A stretch of 64,000 bases of DNA, taken from assembly GCF_030814995.1 (NCBI RefSeq), contig NZ_JAUSVX010000028.1, forward strand, positions 22,820 to 86,819. Direction: 5' to 3'. Each line of letters starts with the position of its first letter. Position 1 is the stretch's first letter. The notes beneath the pieces are model-generated. The model saw only the letters and a list, made by a program, of their open reading frames with translations, had not been told where the DNA came from and did no database searches. The DNA is from Labrys wisconsinensis (GTDB lineage: Bacteria > Pseudomonadota > Alphaproteobacteria > Rhizobiales > Labraceae). Position numbers and translations under genes: made by a program. Shown here piece after piece: positions 25,601 to 33,577 of the stretch.

Positions 25601-26311
25601 ATGAACAAGATGACCCTGGGCGCGGCCGTGCTGGCCGCCTGGTGCGGGCCGCACGCCATGGCGGCCGAAAGCCTGCACGTCACCATCGGCGGCACGGCGA
25701 CGGCGCACGCGCTGCCCGCCGCGAACGCCTCCTGCGTCGCCGTGCCGTCAGGCGCCCTGCCGCCGGGCGCAGCACCGGCAGGAGCGGCGCCGGGCCCGAA
25801 CCGCAGCCCGGCGCTGGCCTGGTCCGCCGGACCGGCCGGCACGCGGTCCTACGCGCTGACGATGGTCGATCTCGACGTGCCGGCCGACCTGACGCTGATC
25901 GGCAAGGCCGGCACGACCATTGCGCGGGATGCGCCGCGCAGGGACTTCGTGCATTGGGTGCTCGCCGACATCCCGCAGGGCATCACCAGCCTGGCCGAAG
26001 GCGCCGACGGCGACGGCCAGCCCGCCGGCGGCGAGCCGCTGACGCGCACGCCCCACGGCCTGCGCGGCCAGAACGGCTTCGCCGCCTTCCTCGAGGACGG
26101 CCCGCATGGCGGCTATCTCGGCCCCTGCCCGCCGTCGAACGACCTGCGCGTCCACCGCTACCGCATCACCGTCTACGCCCTCGACACGGAGCGGCTCGGC
26201 GTCAAGGGCGCCTTCACCCGCGCCGATCTCCTGGCCGCGGCGCAGGGCCGCGTCCTGGCCTCGGGCACGGCCGAGGTGGATTATGCGGTCAATCCCGCAG
26301 CGAAGCCTTGA
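25601..26311 (+). CDS. Exported YbhB/YbcL-family (PEBP-like) protein
   Basis: A 236-residue member of the phosphatidylethanolamine-binding or Raf-kinase-inhibitor-like family. It has a signal peptide (MNKMTLGAAVLAAWCGPHAMA) and is therefore probably periplasmic. The conserved PEBP features are MVDLDVPAD, FVHWVLADIP and GGYLGPCPPS, with the D and H residues of the ligand pocket. It is longer than the 160-180 residues of E. coli YbhB because of an Ala/Gly/Pro insert near residues 50-65 and an insertion before FVHW. The bacterial function is not established. Confidence 0.88.
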   Translation: MNKMTLGAAVLAAWCGPHAMAAESLHVTIGGTATAHALPAANASCVAVPSGALPPGAAPAGAAPGPNRSPALAWSAGPAGTRSYALTMVDLDVPADLTLIGKAGTTIARDAPRRDFVHWVLADIPQGITSLAEGADGDGQPAGGEPLTRTPHGLRGQNGFAAFLEDGPHGGYLGPCPPSNDLRVHRYRITVYALDTERLGVKGAFTRADLLAAAQGRVLASGTAEVDYAVNPAAKP

Positions 26312-26322
26312 AGCGGGCGACG

Positions 26323-27294
26323 TCAGCCGACGGCGCGGTGGGCGGCGGGCGGCGGCCGCACCGTCGTGATCAGATCGTGGCGCAGGCCGGCGCCCTCGCC
26401 GAACACGCAGGCCATGCCGCGACCGCCGGCCTTGGCGGCATAAAGGGCCGCGTCCGCCTCCGCGAACAGGGCGCTCGCCTGGGCCCAGGGCCATCGCCTG
26501 GCATGGGCCAGGCCGATGGACACGCCAATCTCGATGCGGACGTCGTGCCAGAAGACGGGCCGGCACAGGGTGGCGAGAGCGCGCGGGAGATCGGCGGCAA
26601 CGGAGCCGGTCATCAGGACCGCGAACTCGTCGCCGCCGATCCGGGCGATCAGGCTCGCACCGCCGAAGGCGCGCGGAAGCCTTTCTGCGATCTGGCGCAG
26701 GCACTCGTCGCCGGCGGCATGGCCATAGAGGTCGTTGATCGCCTTGAAGCGATCGAGATCGACGAGCGCGAGCGCCATGGGATTGCCGGCATCGCTCCGG
26801 ACCAACTCATCATAGCGAGCCTCGAACACGCCGCGGTTGGCGAGCCCGGTCAGGGCGTCGCACTCGGCCAGCTGCCGGAGGCGATCCCAGAGCGCTCTTT
26901 CGTGCGTCACGTCCTGCTTGGTGCCGAAGATGCGGATGGAGCGTCCCGCGGCGCACTCGACGCCGACGGTCAGGCGCATCCAGCGCGTCGCATGGTGCGC
27001 GGTCTCGATCTGAGCATCGAGGGTGAAGCCATGGCCGCTCCGCACGGCCTCCGCCCGCAGGCTCTCCATCTCCCGACGCGACCGCGGGTCGTACATGTCG
27101 ACGATGTCGGCGCGATCCAGCTTCGCGCCGCGCGGCAGCTCGAAGAGATCGTAGACCCCGTCGGTCCAGGTGAGATGCTCGCCGTCGAGAACGCATTGCC
27201 ACGCCCCGATCCGCGCGAGCTGTGCCGCCTCGTCGTAGAGCTGCTTGAGGCGCCTCGCGGATCTCTCGTCACCGCCCCCAACGGCACTCGCCAT
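26323..27294 (-). CDS. PAS-GGDEF diguanylate cyclase
   Basis: A 323-residue cytoplasmic protein. An N-terminal PAS/PAC sensor segment (residues about 20-135, with WQCVLDGEHLTWTDGVYDLF and GTKQDVTHE) precedes a GGDEF domain (about 145-305). The active site is intact: ARIGGDEFAVL, with the usual DLDRFKAINDLYGH metal and substrate segment. It should therefore make cyclic-di-GMP. There is no transmembrane segment. The start at 27294 (MASAVGGGDERS) is chosen; the open frame extends upstream but looks noncoding. It is convergent with the PEBP-like gene and divergent from the GNAT gene. Confidence 0.9.
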   Translation of the reverse strand: MASAVGGGDERSARRLKQLYDEAAQLARIGAWQCVLDGEHLTWTDGVYDLFELPRGAKLDRADIVDMYDPRSRREMESLRAEAVRSGHGFTLDAQIETAHHATRWMRLTVGVECAAGRSIRIFGTKQDVTHERALWDRLRQLAECDALTGLANRGVFEARYDELVRSDAGNPMALALVDLDRFKAINDLYGHAAGDECLRQIAERLPRAFGGASLIARIGGDEFAVLMTGSVAADLPRALATLCRPVFWHDVRIEIGVSIGLAHARRWPWAQASALFAEADAALYAAKAGGRGMACVFGEGAGLRHDLITTVRPPPAAHRAVG

Positions 27295-27475
27295 ATCGCA
27301 CCATCGTCTCGGGCGGCCTGTTCGCGGCCGCCACCGGGATCTCCCTAGCCGACAAAGGTTAAGTATCGCTTGGGCGCATCGCCCGCCGCGACGGGACGGC
27401 GCCTGCGGCCGGCGAGCCCGCGACACGCCCCCGTCATCGTCCGCTTCTATAGCCCGGCTGGGAACGGAGGCGGCC

Positions 27476-28012
27476 ATGATCCATCGATCCCCCATGCTCC
27501 GCCCCTTGCGGCAGGGCGAGGCGGAGGCGATGCGGCGGATCGAGACAGCCGCACGCGGGCGCTATGGCAGCCTGGCGGGCTTCGAAGGCGTGGTCGCCGC
27601 GCCGGCCATCGCCGCCGAGCGCTTTCTGGTCGGCGAGACGCTGGTCGCCGAGGCCGGGGGCTCTGCGGTGGGCTATGTGCTGATGCAGCCGCTCGACGGC
27701 CTGCTCTACGTCGCCAACATCGCGGTCCTGCCGGAGGCCTCGGGCCTCGGGCTCGGAGCGGCGCTGATCGAGGCTGCCCGGGGCCGCAGCCGAGCGCTCC
27801 GGCTCGGCGGCCTCATGCTCACCACCTTCCGGACCCCGCCCTGGAACGGCCCCTGGTTCCGCCGCCTGGGATTTTCGCCGATGCCGCCGGAGCGGATCGG
27901 CCCCGGCCTCGCGGCGATCCTCGACCGCCATGCCAGCTTCCTGGACATGAGCCGGCGCGAGACGCTGTGGTCGCCGGCGCGGCCCGGTCAGGGCGCGGGT
28001 TCGGCGAGGTAG
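27476..28012 (+). CDS. GNAT-family N-acetyltransferase
   Basis: A 178-residue acetyltransferase. The acetyl-CoA binding motif region is VANIAVLPEASGLGLGAALIEAARG, with the R/QxxGxG/A pattern modified to SGLGLGA. A perfect GGAGG lies six bases before ATG 27476. The substrate is unknown. It is divergent from the GGDEF gene and is followed by the EcfG-type promoter of the KGG protein. Confidence 0.9.
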   Translation: MIHRSPMLRPLRQGEAEAMRRIETAARGRYGSLAGFEGVVAAPAIAAERFLVGETLVAEAGGSAVGYVLMQPLDGLLYVANIAVLPEASGLGLGAALIEAARGRSRALRLGGLMLTTFRTPPWNGPWFRRLGFSPMPPERIGPGLAAILDRHASFLDMSRRETLWSPARPGQGAGSAR

Positions 28013-28087
28013 CGGCGTCACGGTGCCGGGGTCGGGACGGGTTCCCGGCGCCCCTCTTCCGTATCGAAAAAGTCTCGGCATCGTCGG

Positions 28088-28112
28088 AACAGTCCCGGAC
28101 AGGCCCCGTTCG
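28088..28112 (+). promoter_or_regulatory. EcfG (general stress) promoter for the KGG-repeat gene
   Basis: GGAAC (28088-28092), a 16-bp spacer and CGTT (28109-28112) match the alphaproteobacterial EcfG consensus exactly. Transcription would begin about 28119, giving a leader of some 25 bases that contains the GAGGAG ribosome binding site of the KGG gene. Confidence 0.85.
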
Positions 28113-28144
28113 TCCGGCAGGGGGTAGCCATAGAGGAGACGATC

Positions 28145-28357
28145 ATGGCAGAGCAGCAACGTGGTGGATCCGGCAACTTCGCCAACGACCCCAAGCGCGC
28201 GGCGGAGGCGGGGAAGAAGGGCGGCGAGCACAGCCATGGCGGCCAGCAGAGCCAGAGCGGCTCCGACAAGACGCAGCACGGCGGCGGCAATTTCGCCGAC
28301 GACCCGAAGCGGGCCTCCGAGGCCGGCAAGAAGGGCGGCGAGCACGGCCGCTCCTGA
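28145..28357 (+). CDS. KGG-repeat stress-induced protein
   Basis: A 70-residue, very hydrophilic protein built of two copies of the KGG stress motif: GGSGNFANDPKRAAEAGKKGG at the N-terminus and GGGNFADDPKRASEAGKKGG at the C-terminus. The family (GsiB and conidiation-protein-like) is induced by starvation and general stress and is thought to act as a disordered protectant. GAGGAG lies before ATG. Its EcfG promoter agrees with a general-stress role, and a perfect 10-bp stem terminator follows 14 bp after the stop. Confidence 0.92.
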   Translation: MAEQQRGGSGNFANDPKRAAEAGKKGGEHSHGGQQSQSGSDKTQHGGGNFADDPKRASEAGKKGGEHGRS

Positions 28358-28370
28358 GGCCGGACGAGCG

Positions 28371-28395
28371 GAGGGGCCGGGCTTTCCGGCCCCTC
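28371..28395 (+). terminator. Hairpin terminator after the KGG gene
   Basis: GAGGGGCCGG and CCGGCCCCTC form a perfect 10-bp stem with a five-base loop (GCTTT). No long T-run follows, so this is a GC-rich hairpin rather than a textbook intrinsic terminator. Confidence 0.7.
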
Positions 28396-28465
28396 ACCGT
28401 CGCATGCGCCGCCCCGAAGGAGCGGCGGACCAGGGCTGAGCAGGGTCTCGCGAACCTGCTACATC

Positions 28466-28559
28466 TAGAGCAAAGCGCGTTTGGACGGAAACGCTGCTTT
28501 GCTCCAGCTCTTTGTTTCGACGCGTCTTTGCGATGCCTGGCGAGTCCGCCAAATCGCAA
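28466..28559 (+). repeat. 94-bp dispersed intergenic repeat, copy 1
   Basis: A 94-bp sequence recurring in opposite orientation at 48494-48587 with four mismatches. The left part forms a hairpin (AGCAAAGCGCGTTT pairs with AAACGCTGCTTTGCT, allowing one extra base) and the right part contains TTGTTTCGACGCGTCTTTGCG. It lies in the 299-bp gap between the KGG and ku genes. It has no open frame, and I see no recognisable RNA family. Confidence 0.88.
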
Positions 28560-28582
28560 GAGGCTCCAGGAATCCGAGCAGC

Positions 28583-28613
28583 ATTGATTTTGCACGGGAC
28601 ATGCAAGATCAAT
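28583..28613 (+). repeat. 12-7-12 inverted repeat upstream of ku1
   Basis: ATTGATTTTGCA and TGCAAGATCAAT are separated by seven bases and have one mismatch in the arms. A second copy, with perfect arms, is at 40302-40332 upstream of the antiporter gene, and both share a flanking GAGCAGC. It lies 44 bp before the ku1 start. The dyad could be an operator or a small mobile repeat. Confidence 0.75.
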
Positions 28614-28656
28614 CGTGGCGAAAGCCACGAGAAGCTGCCTTGGCATGGAGGAAGGC

Positions 28657-29505
28657 ATGGCCCCGCGGGCGAGCTGGAGAGGCGTCCTCAAGGTGGCGGA
28701 CATCGTCTGCCCGGTGGCGCTCCATGCCGCGGCCTCGACCGCGGAGCGCATCGCCTTCCATATCCTCAACCGCAAGACCGGGCACCGCGTCCACCGGCAG
28801 TTCGTCGACGCGCAGACGGAGAAGCCGGTCGCCGCGGAAGACCAGGTCAAGGGCTACCAGACCCCGCAGGGCGAGCTCGTGCTGGTGGAGCCCGAGGAGA
28901 TCGCCGCCGCGATCCCCGAAAGCGACAAGACCCTCGACGTCGAGGCCTTCGTCGCCTGCGACGCCGTCGACACGCTCTATCTCGACCGGCCCTATTATCT
29001 CACGCCCGCTGCGCCGGACGATGCCGAGGCCTACGGGCTGCTGCGTGAGGAGATGCAGGCCCGGAAGGTGGCCGCCCTGGCCCGCACCGTCCTGTTCCGG
29101 CGGATGCGCACCCTGCTGATCCGGCCACAGGGCGAGGGCTTCATCGCCGACACGCTCAACTTCGACCATGAGGTCGGGTCGCCGGACGAGGCCTTCGCGG
29201 ACATCCCGAAGCCGACGATCGCCAAGGAGATGCTCGACCTCGCCCGGCACATCATCGACACCAAGATGGGCGCCTTCGACCCCGCGGCCTTCGACGACCG
29301 CTACGAGGCTGCGCTGGCCGACCTGGTCAAGGCCAAGCTCGAGGGGCGCAAGATCACGCCGCCGAAGCCGCGGGCGCCGACCGGCCCGAGCGACCTTCTG
29401 GAAGCACTGCGGCGCAGCGCCGGCGCCGGGACGCCGCCGCCGCGATCCGGCAAGGCCGGGACCGGTGCCCGGAGCTCGTCCGCGCCCCGGCGCAAGGCGG
29501 GCTGA
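28657..29505 (+). CDS. ku: Ku-family DNA end-binding protein (first copy)
   Basis: A 282-residue homodimeric Ku that encircles DNA ends and recruits LigD in bacterial non-homologous end joining. The N-terminus (MAPRASWRGVLKVADIVCPVALH) and the segments NRKTGHRVHRQFVD and RPYYLTP are typical, and the C-terminal tail is basic (SSAPRRKAG). ATG 28657 follows GGAGGAAGGC. It is convergent with a second ku gene 16 bp away. The two copies differ widely in sequence, especially after residue 40, so they are old paralogues rather than a recent duplication. No EcfG promoter was found in front of this copy. Confidence 0.94.
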   Translation: MAPRASWRGVLKVADIVCPVALHAAASTAERIAFHILNRKTGHRVHRQFVDAQTEKPVAAEDQVKGYQTPQGELVLVEPEEIAAAIPESDKTLDVEAFVACDAVDTLYLDRPYYLTPAAPDDAEAYGLLREEMQARKVAALARTVLFRRMRTLLIRPQGEGFIADTLNFDHEVGSPDEAFADIPKPTIAKEMLDLARHIIDTKMGAFDPAAFDDRYEAALADLVKAKLEGRKITPPKPRAPTGPSDLLEALRRSAGAGTPPPRSGKAGTGARSSSAPRRKAG

Positions 29506-29521
29506 TGCCGGCGCCCGGCGC

Positions 29522-30304
29522 CTAACCAGCCCGGCCCGCCAGGCTGCGGCGCAAGGCCTCGGTGAGGTCGATGACGTTGTCCGCCCTGCCGGCCCTTCGC
29601 CCGGCGCGCTTGCCGGCCTTCCGCTTGGCGGCGATCAGCTCCAGCAGCTTCTCCTGCACGGGATCGCGCATCATCTCCGCCGTCCAGGGCTGCGTGCGCT
29701 GCTCGATCAGGCTCGCCATGGCCCGCTTCGCCGCGGCGTCGGCCTTCTCCGGCTCGATGCCGGCGAAATAGGCCATCGCGTCGCGCACCTCGTCGCCGTA
29801 GCGCAGCGTCCAGAGCACGATGCCGCGATCACGCGGCTCGAGCATCACGGCGCGCTCGCGCCGATAGAGCACCAGGCGGGAGATGCCGACCACGCCGGTG
29901 ACCCGCATCGCCTCGCGAATCACTGCGAAGGCCTCCTCCCCGACCTTGTCGTCGGGAACGAGGAAATGCGGCGTGTCGTACCAGATCCAGGCGATCGATT
30001 CGCGCGGCACGAACATGTCGATGTCGATGGTCCGCGTGCTGTCCAGGGCGACGGCGTCGAGCTCGTCGTCCTCCAGCATGACATGGTCGTCGTCGCCGCG
30101 CGGATAGCCCTTGACCTCGTCCGCGTCGGCCACGGGCTTGCCGGTCTCGGCGTCGACATAGCGGGCCTGGACGCGATGGCCGGTGGCGCGGTTGACGGTA
30201 TGGAAGCGCAGCTTGTCGCCCTCCGAGACGGCGGGCAGCATGGCGACGGGGCAGGTCACCAGCGAGAGTTTCAGATAGCCCTTCCAGAAGGATCGCGGCG
30301 CCAT
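29522..30304 (-). CDS. ku: Ku-family DNA end-binding protein (second copy)
   Basis: A 260-residue Ku with N-terminus MAPRSFWKGYLKLSLVTCPVAML and the conserved FHTVNRATGHRVQARYVD. The C-terminus is Lys/Arg-rich (AAKRKAGKRAGRRAGRADN). Bacterial Ku proteins use such tails for DNA threading and LigD contact. GGAG lies eight bases before ATG 30304. A matching EcfG promoter is at 30434-30459 and two inverted repeats lie in the leader, so regulation is distinct from the convergent ku1. In rhizobia a ku and ligD gene set is known to be under the general stress sigma factor, which fits. Confidence 0.95.
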   Translation of the reverse strand: MAPRSFWKGYLKLSLVTCPVAMLPAVSEGDKLRFHTVNRATGHRVQARYVDAETGKPVADADEVKGYPRGDDDHVMLEDDELDAVALDSTRTIDIDMFVPRESIAWIWYDTPHFLVPDDKVGEEAFAVIREAMRVTGVVGISRLVLYRRERAVMLEPRDRGIVLWTLRYGDEVRDAMAYFAGIEPEKADAAAKRAMASLIEQRTQPWTAEMMRDPVQEKLLELIAAKRKAGKRAGRRAGRADNVIDLTEALRRSLAGRAG

Positions 30305-30325
30305 CGCGGGGTCTCCGTTCGCCCA

Positions 30326-30359
30326 GCGCGTGATCGCTTCAACTGAAGCGATCACGCGC
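30326..30359 (-). promoter_or_regulatory. 34-bp perfect inverted repeat in the ku2 leader
   Basis: Two 16-bp arms, GCGCGTGATCGCTTCA and TGAAGCGATCACGCGC, are separated by AC with no mismatch. It lies 22 bp before the ku2 start codon and, with the second dyad at 30392-30412 (GCGAACCG-N5-CGGTTCGC), sits inside the predicted EcfG transcript. It may be an operator or a translation-controlling hairpin. Confidence 0.7.
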
Positions 30360-30433
30360 ACTATCTCTTTGCGTTTACGCATTGTCTTGACGCGAACCGA
30401 GCGCCGGTTCGCTGGAAAATGCTCTGGTCTCCA

Positions 30434-30459
30434 AACGCGCCGCCGCAACCTGCGGTTCC
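30434..30459 (-). promoter_or_regulatory. EcfG promoter for ku2
   Basis: On the minus strand GGAAC (30459-30455), a 17-bp spacer and CGTT (30437-30434) match the EcfG consensus. The promoter begins directly downstream of the ligD stop and predicts a ku2 leader of roughly 120 bases containing both dyads. Confidence 0.8.
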
Positions 30460-30467
30460 CGGACCTC

Positions 30468-33101
30468 TCAGGCGGCGAGCTTGCCGCGGCCGAGCCGCTG
30501 GATCGCCTTGTCCAGCGGGCGCGCACCCTCGTCATAGTCGGCCCAGGCATGGCTTCCCGCCAGCAGCCCGGCGGCGGTGCGCAGGGTGAAGCGGGCGGGA
30601 TCGAGATCGGCGCGCACTTGCGCCCAGGTCAGCGGCATGGAGACGGTGGCGCCCGGCCGGGCGCGCGGCGACAGCGGCGCCACCGCGGTGGCCATGCGGT
30701 CGTTCCTGAGATAGTCGAGGAAGATGCGGCCGGTGCGCAGCTTCTTGGCCATGTTGACGACGTAGCGCTGCGGCTCGGCACGGGCGACCTCGACGCACAG
30801 CGCGCGGGCAAAGGCCTTGGCCTCGGCCCAGCCCAGGGCGCTCCGGCCGGGCTTCAGCGGCGTCACCACGTGCAGGCCCTTGCCGCCGGTGGTCTTGCAG
30901 AAGGCGACGAGGCCGAGCGCCTCCAGCCGGTCGCGCATCTCCTGCGCCGCTTCCACCACGGCGGCGAAGGCCACCTCCGGGCCGGGGTCGAGGTCGAAGA
31001 CCAGGCGGCCGGGGCGCTCGAGCTCGTCCGGCGCGCAGTTCCAGGGGTGCAGCTCCAGCCCGCCGCTCTGGGCGACCGCAGCCAGGCCCTCGACCCGGTC
31101 GATCTGGAGATAGGGCTTGCGGTCGCCGGCCACGGTCACGACCTCGATCAGGTTCGAGGTGCCGGGCATGGCGTGGCGCTGGAAGAACCGCTCCTTGCCG
31201 TCGATGCCGTCGGGCACGCGCAGGATCGAGCAGGGGCGCCCCTTGAGATGCGCGATCATCCAGGGGCCGACGGCCTCGAAATAGCGGGCGAGCTCGAGCT
31301 TGGTGACCGGCCGGCCGTCGCCGGCATCCGGCCAGAGCGGCTTGTCCGGCCTGGTGATGACCACGCCCATGACGACGGAGCCGCCCGCCTCGGGCTTGCC
31401 CGCCACGGCCGCGGCAGGATCGGGCACGTCGGCGCCCGCCACCGGCGCCTCGGCCTGCACCTCGGCAGCGGGCTTGTCCTCGCGCAGCCCCTTGAACGCG
31501 GCCTGGCGGACATTGCCGCCGGCGGTCCAGCCGGCGAAGGCGATCTCGGCCACCAGCTCCGGCCTGGTCCAGTGCAGGTTGCGCTCCTTGCGCGGCGCGC
31601 CGACGCCGGTGAAGGGCGAGGTGTCGGTCTCCAGCGCCCGGAGGCGCGGCAGCAGGGTCTTGACCTTGTCGGCGCCGTAGCCGGTGCCGACCCGGCCGAC
31701 ATAGACGAAATGCCGGCCGCGGTGGACGCCGACCAGCAGCGAGCGGAAGGCGCCGTCCGTGGTCGACCAGCCGCCGATCACCACCTCGTGGCCGGCGCGG
31801 CATTTCGACTTGGCCCAGCTGTCGCTGCGGCCCGAGACATAGGGCGCGTCGAGCCGCTTGGAGATGATGCCCTCCAGCGACAGGCGGCAGGCCGACTTCA
31901 GCACCGCCTCGCCGCCGGTCTCGAAATGCTCGACATGGCGGATGCGGGCGGCGGCCTCCCCGTCCAGCGCGGCAAGGCGGTGCTGCAGGCGCGCCTTGCG
32001 CTCGTGCAGCGGCAGCGGCCTGAGATCCGCGGCGCCGTCGAACAGGAGATCGAAGGCGTAGAAGACGAGGTCGCCGGTCTGCTGCTCGGAAATGGCCGCC
32101 TGCAGGGCGGCGAAGTCGGGCACGCCGTTCCCTGCCAGCGCCACGATCTCGCCGTCGACGATGAGGTCGGGCAGCGCGGCGGCCGCCCGGGCGATGGCCG
32201 GGAACCTCGCCGTCCAGTCGAGCCCCTTGCGGGTCTTGAGCGTGACCGCGCCGTCCTCCACCCGGAGCTGGACGCGGTAGCCGTCGAACTTGATCTCGTG
32301 GCCCCAGCCCGGACCGGCCGGCGGCCGTTCCAGGGTCTGGCACAGCTGCGGCGCGATGAAGTCGGGCATGGCCGCCTTCCCCGGTGCGGCCCTGCCGCGG
32401 GGCCGGCGCGAGGAGGCACGCCTGGCCGCGACCTCGGGCGGGGCGCTGCTGTCCCACACCGCGTCCGGGTCGAACTGCCGGCTCGCCTGCATGAACGGCG
32501 CGGGCGCCGGACCTTCGCCGGCGGCGATGGCGGCCATGCCGCGGCTGGAGGCGACGGAACGGTCCTCGGCGAGCAGCGGGTCGTTCTCGCCCTCGTGGAC
32601 GAAGGCGTCGCGATGCTTGATCAGGAGCCAGTTGGTGCGCTTGGAGCCGGCGCGGTCATGCCTGAGGCGCACCAGCACCCAGCTGCCGCGCAGCCGCTCG
32701 CCGTCCAGCGTGAACTTGAGCTCGCCCTCCGCCAGCATCGTCTCCGGCGAGAGGCGGCCTTCCGGCGCCCAGAATCCGCGGTCCCAGAGCTGCACCGTGC
32801 CGCCGCCATACTGCCCCTTGGGGATCACGCCCTCGAAGTCGCCATAGTCGAGCGGATGGTCCTCGACCTCGACCGCCAGGCGCTTGTCGTGCGGATCCCG
32901 CGAGGGGCCGCGGGTGACGGCCCAGGACTTGAAGACGCCGTCGAGCTCGAGCCGGAGGTCGTAGTGCAGGCGCGTGGCATCGTGCTTCTGGATGACGAAA
33001 CGCCGGCGGGCACCCGCGGCGACCGGCGCCGCGCCGCTCGGCTCGGCGGTACGCGAAAAATCCCGCTTCGAGCGGTAGCGCGCCAGCTTCTCCTCGGCCA
33101 T
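30468..33101 (-). CDS. ligD: ATP-dependent DNA ligase D (phosphoesterase-ligase-polymerase)
   Basis: A three-domain 877-residue LigD that trims, fills and seals double-strand breaks with Ku. Residues 25-180 are the 3'-phosphoesterase, with H40, H46, D48 and H82 in the positions of the known metal and catalytic residues. The ATP-dependent ligase follows, with nucleophilic K271 in EIKFDGYRV. The C-terminal primase-polymerase carries the metal-binding aspartates in [10 protein letters not shown] and the downstream FLDYLRND motif. The start at 33101 ([14 protein letters not shown]) opens the conserved phosphoesterase domain. The order phosphoesterase-ligase-polymerase is the common Hyphomicrobiales form. 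It is followed by ku2 on the same strand, with a 163-bp gap. Confidence 0.96.
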   Translation of the reverse strand: MAEEKLARYRSKRDFSRTAEPSGAAPVAAGARRRFVIQKHDATRLHYDLRLELDGVFKSWAVTRGPSRDPHDKRLAVEVEDHPLDYGDFEGVIPKGQYGGGTVQLWDRGFWAPEGRLSPETMLAEGELKFTLDGERLRGSWVLVRLRHDRAGSKRTNWLLIKHRDAFVHEGENDPLLAEDRSVASSRGMAAIAAGEGPAPAPFMQASRQFDPDAVWDSSAPPEVAARRASSRRPRGRAAPGKAAMPDFIAPQLCQTLERPPAGPGWGHEIKFDGYRVQLRVEDGAVTLKTRKGLDWTARFPAIARAAAALPDLIVDGEIVALAGNGVPDFAALQAAISEQQTGDLVFYAFDLLFDGAADLRPLPLHERKARLQHRLAALDGEAAARIRHVEHFETGGEAVLKSACRLSLEGIISKRLDAPYVSGRSDSWAKSKCRAGHEVVIGGWSTTDGAFRSLLVGVHRGRHFVYVGRVGTGYGADKVKTLLPRLRALETDTSPFTGVGAPRKERNLHWTRPELVAEIAFAGWTAGGNVRQAAFKGLREDKPAAEVQAEAPVAGADVPDPAAAVAGKPEAGGSVVMGVVITRPDKPLWPDAGDGRPVTKLELARYFEAVGPWMIAHLKGRPCSILRVPDGIDGKERFFQRHAMPGTSNLIEVVTVAGDRKPYLQIDRVEGLAAVAQSGGLELHPWNCAPDELERPGRLVFDLDPGPEVAFAAVVEAAQEMRDRLEALGLVAFCKTTGGKGLHVVTPLKPGRSALGWAEAKAFARALCVEVARAEPQRYVVNMAKKLRTGRIFLDYLRNDRMATAVAPLSPRARPGATVSMPLTWAQVRADLDPARFTLRTAAGLLAGSHAWADYDEGARPLDKAIQRLGRGKLAA

Positions 33102-33205
33102 CCCGGTTCCTCCGCGATCCAGCCCGGCCCGGGGCAGCCGGGGCCATCCCGCCAGGGCGAGGACGAGCACGCCTATCCGGGCCGGGCGGATCCGACCCGG
33201 TGTGA

Positions 33206-33239
33206 CATAGAGCGGCCGGGCCGCCCGGCAAGCTCTATG
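33206..33239. promoter_or_regulatory. Hairpin in the ligD / small-ORF divergent region
   Basis: CATAGAGC and GCTCTATG flank GCCGGGC-C-GCCCGGC, making one compound 34-base stem-loop about 105 bp upstream of the ligD start in the divergent intergenic region. No EcfG site was found for ligD, so this may be the regulatory feature on its side. Confidence 0.5.
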
Positions 33240-33320
33240 CCGGAGCGGGCTTCGGCCCTATCTTGAAGACGATGCAATGCCTGCCGCCGGGGTCCGGATC
33301 CGGCGCCGAAGGGGGTGCCC

Positions 33321-33512
33321 ATGGCCGATTTCGCAGCTCTCGCCGAACTCGACGCCCGTATCGCGACCCTGCGCGAGAACATCCGCGACCTGACCGAGCA
33401 GGCCGCCGCCGCATCGGGCGCGGCGAGCGAGACGCTCCTGGCGGACCGGATCGCCGACCAGGAGGCGAAGCTGGCGAACCTGCTGGCCGAGCGGCAGGCA
33501 CTGGCGCAGTAG
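33321..33512 (+). CDS. Small coiled-coil hypothetical protein
   Basis: A 63-residue protein (MADFAALAELDARIATLRENI...) that is almost entirely helical with heptad-like spacing of Leu and Ala and many charges, consistent with a short coiled coil. GGGGGT precedes ATG 33321 at a spacing of four. It ends 66 bp before the topoisomerase IB gene. No family is recognised. The location between DNA-repair and topology genes hints at a DNA-metabolism accessory role, but this is unproven. Confidence 0.65.
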   Translation: MADFAALAELDARIATLRENIRDLTEQAAAASGAASETLLADRIADQEAKLANLLAERQALAQ

Positions 33513-33543
33513 ACGCGGCCCACTCCCCGGACCGGGACGGCCG

Positions 33544-33568
33544 GGAACAGACCGCTGCCGCGGGCGTT
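33544..33568 (+). promoter_or_regulatory. EcfG promoter for topoisomerase IB
   Basis: GGAAC (33544-33548), a 16-bp spacer and CGTT (33565-33568) match the EcfG consensus. The expected transcription start, about seven bases after CGTT, falls almost on ATG 33578. That would give a leaderless or near-leaderless mRNA, or the true start codon is a little downstream (GTG 33584). Confidence 0.75.
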
Positions 33569-33577
33569 GCCAGGGGC

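Noticed and set aside
30330..33266. Plus-strand open frame opposite ligD
   Set aside because: Antisense to ligD, which has all three domains; the frame has no recognisable domain.
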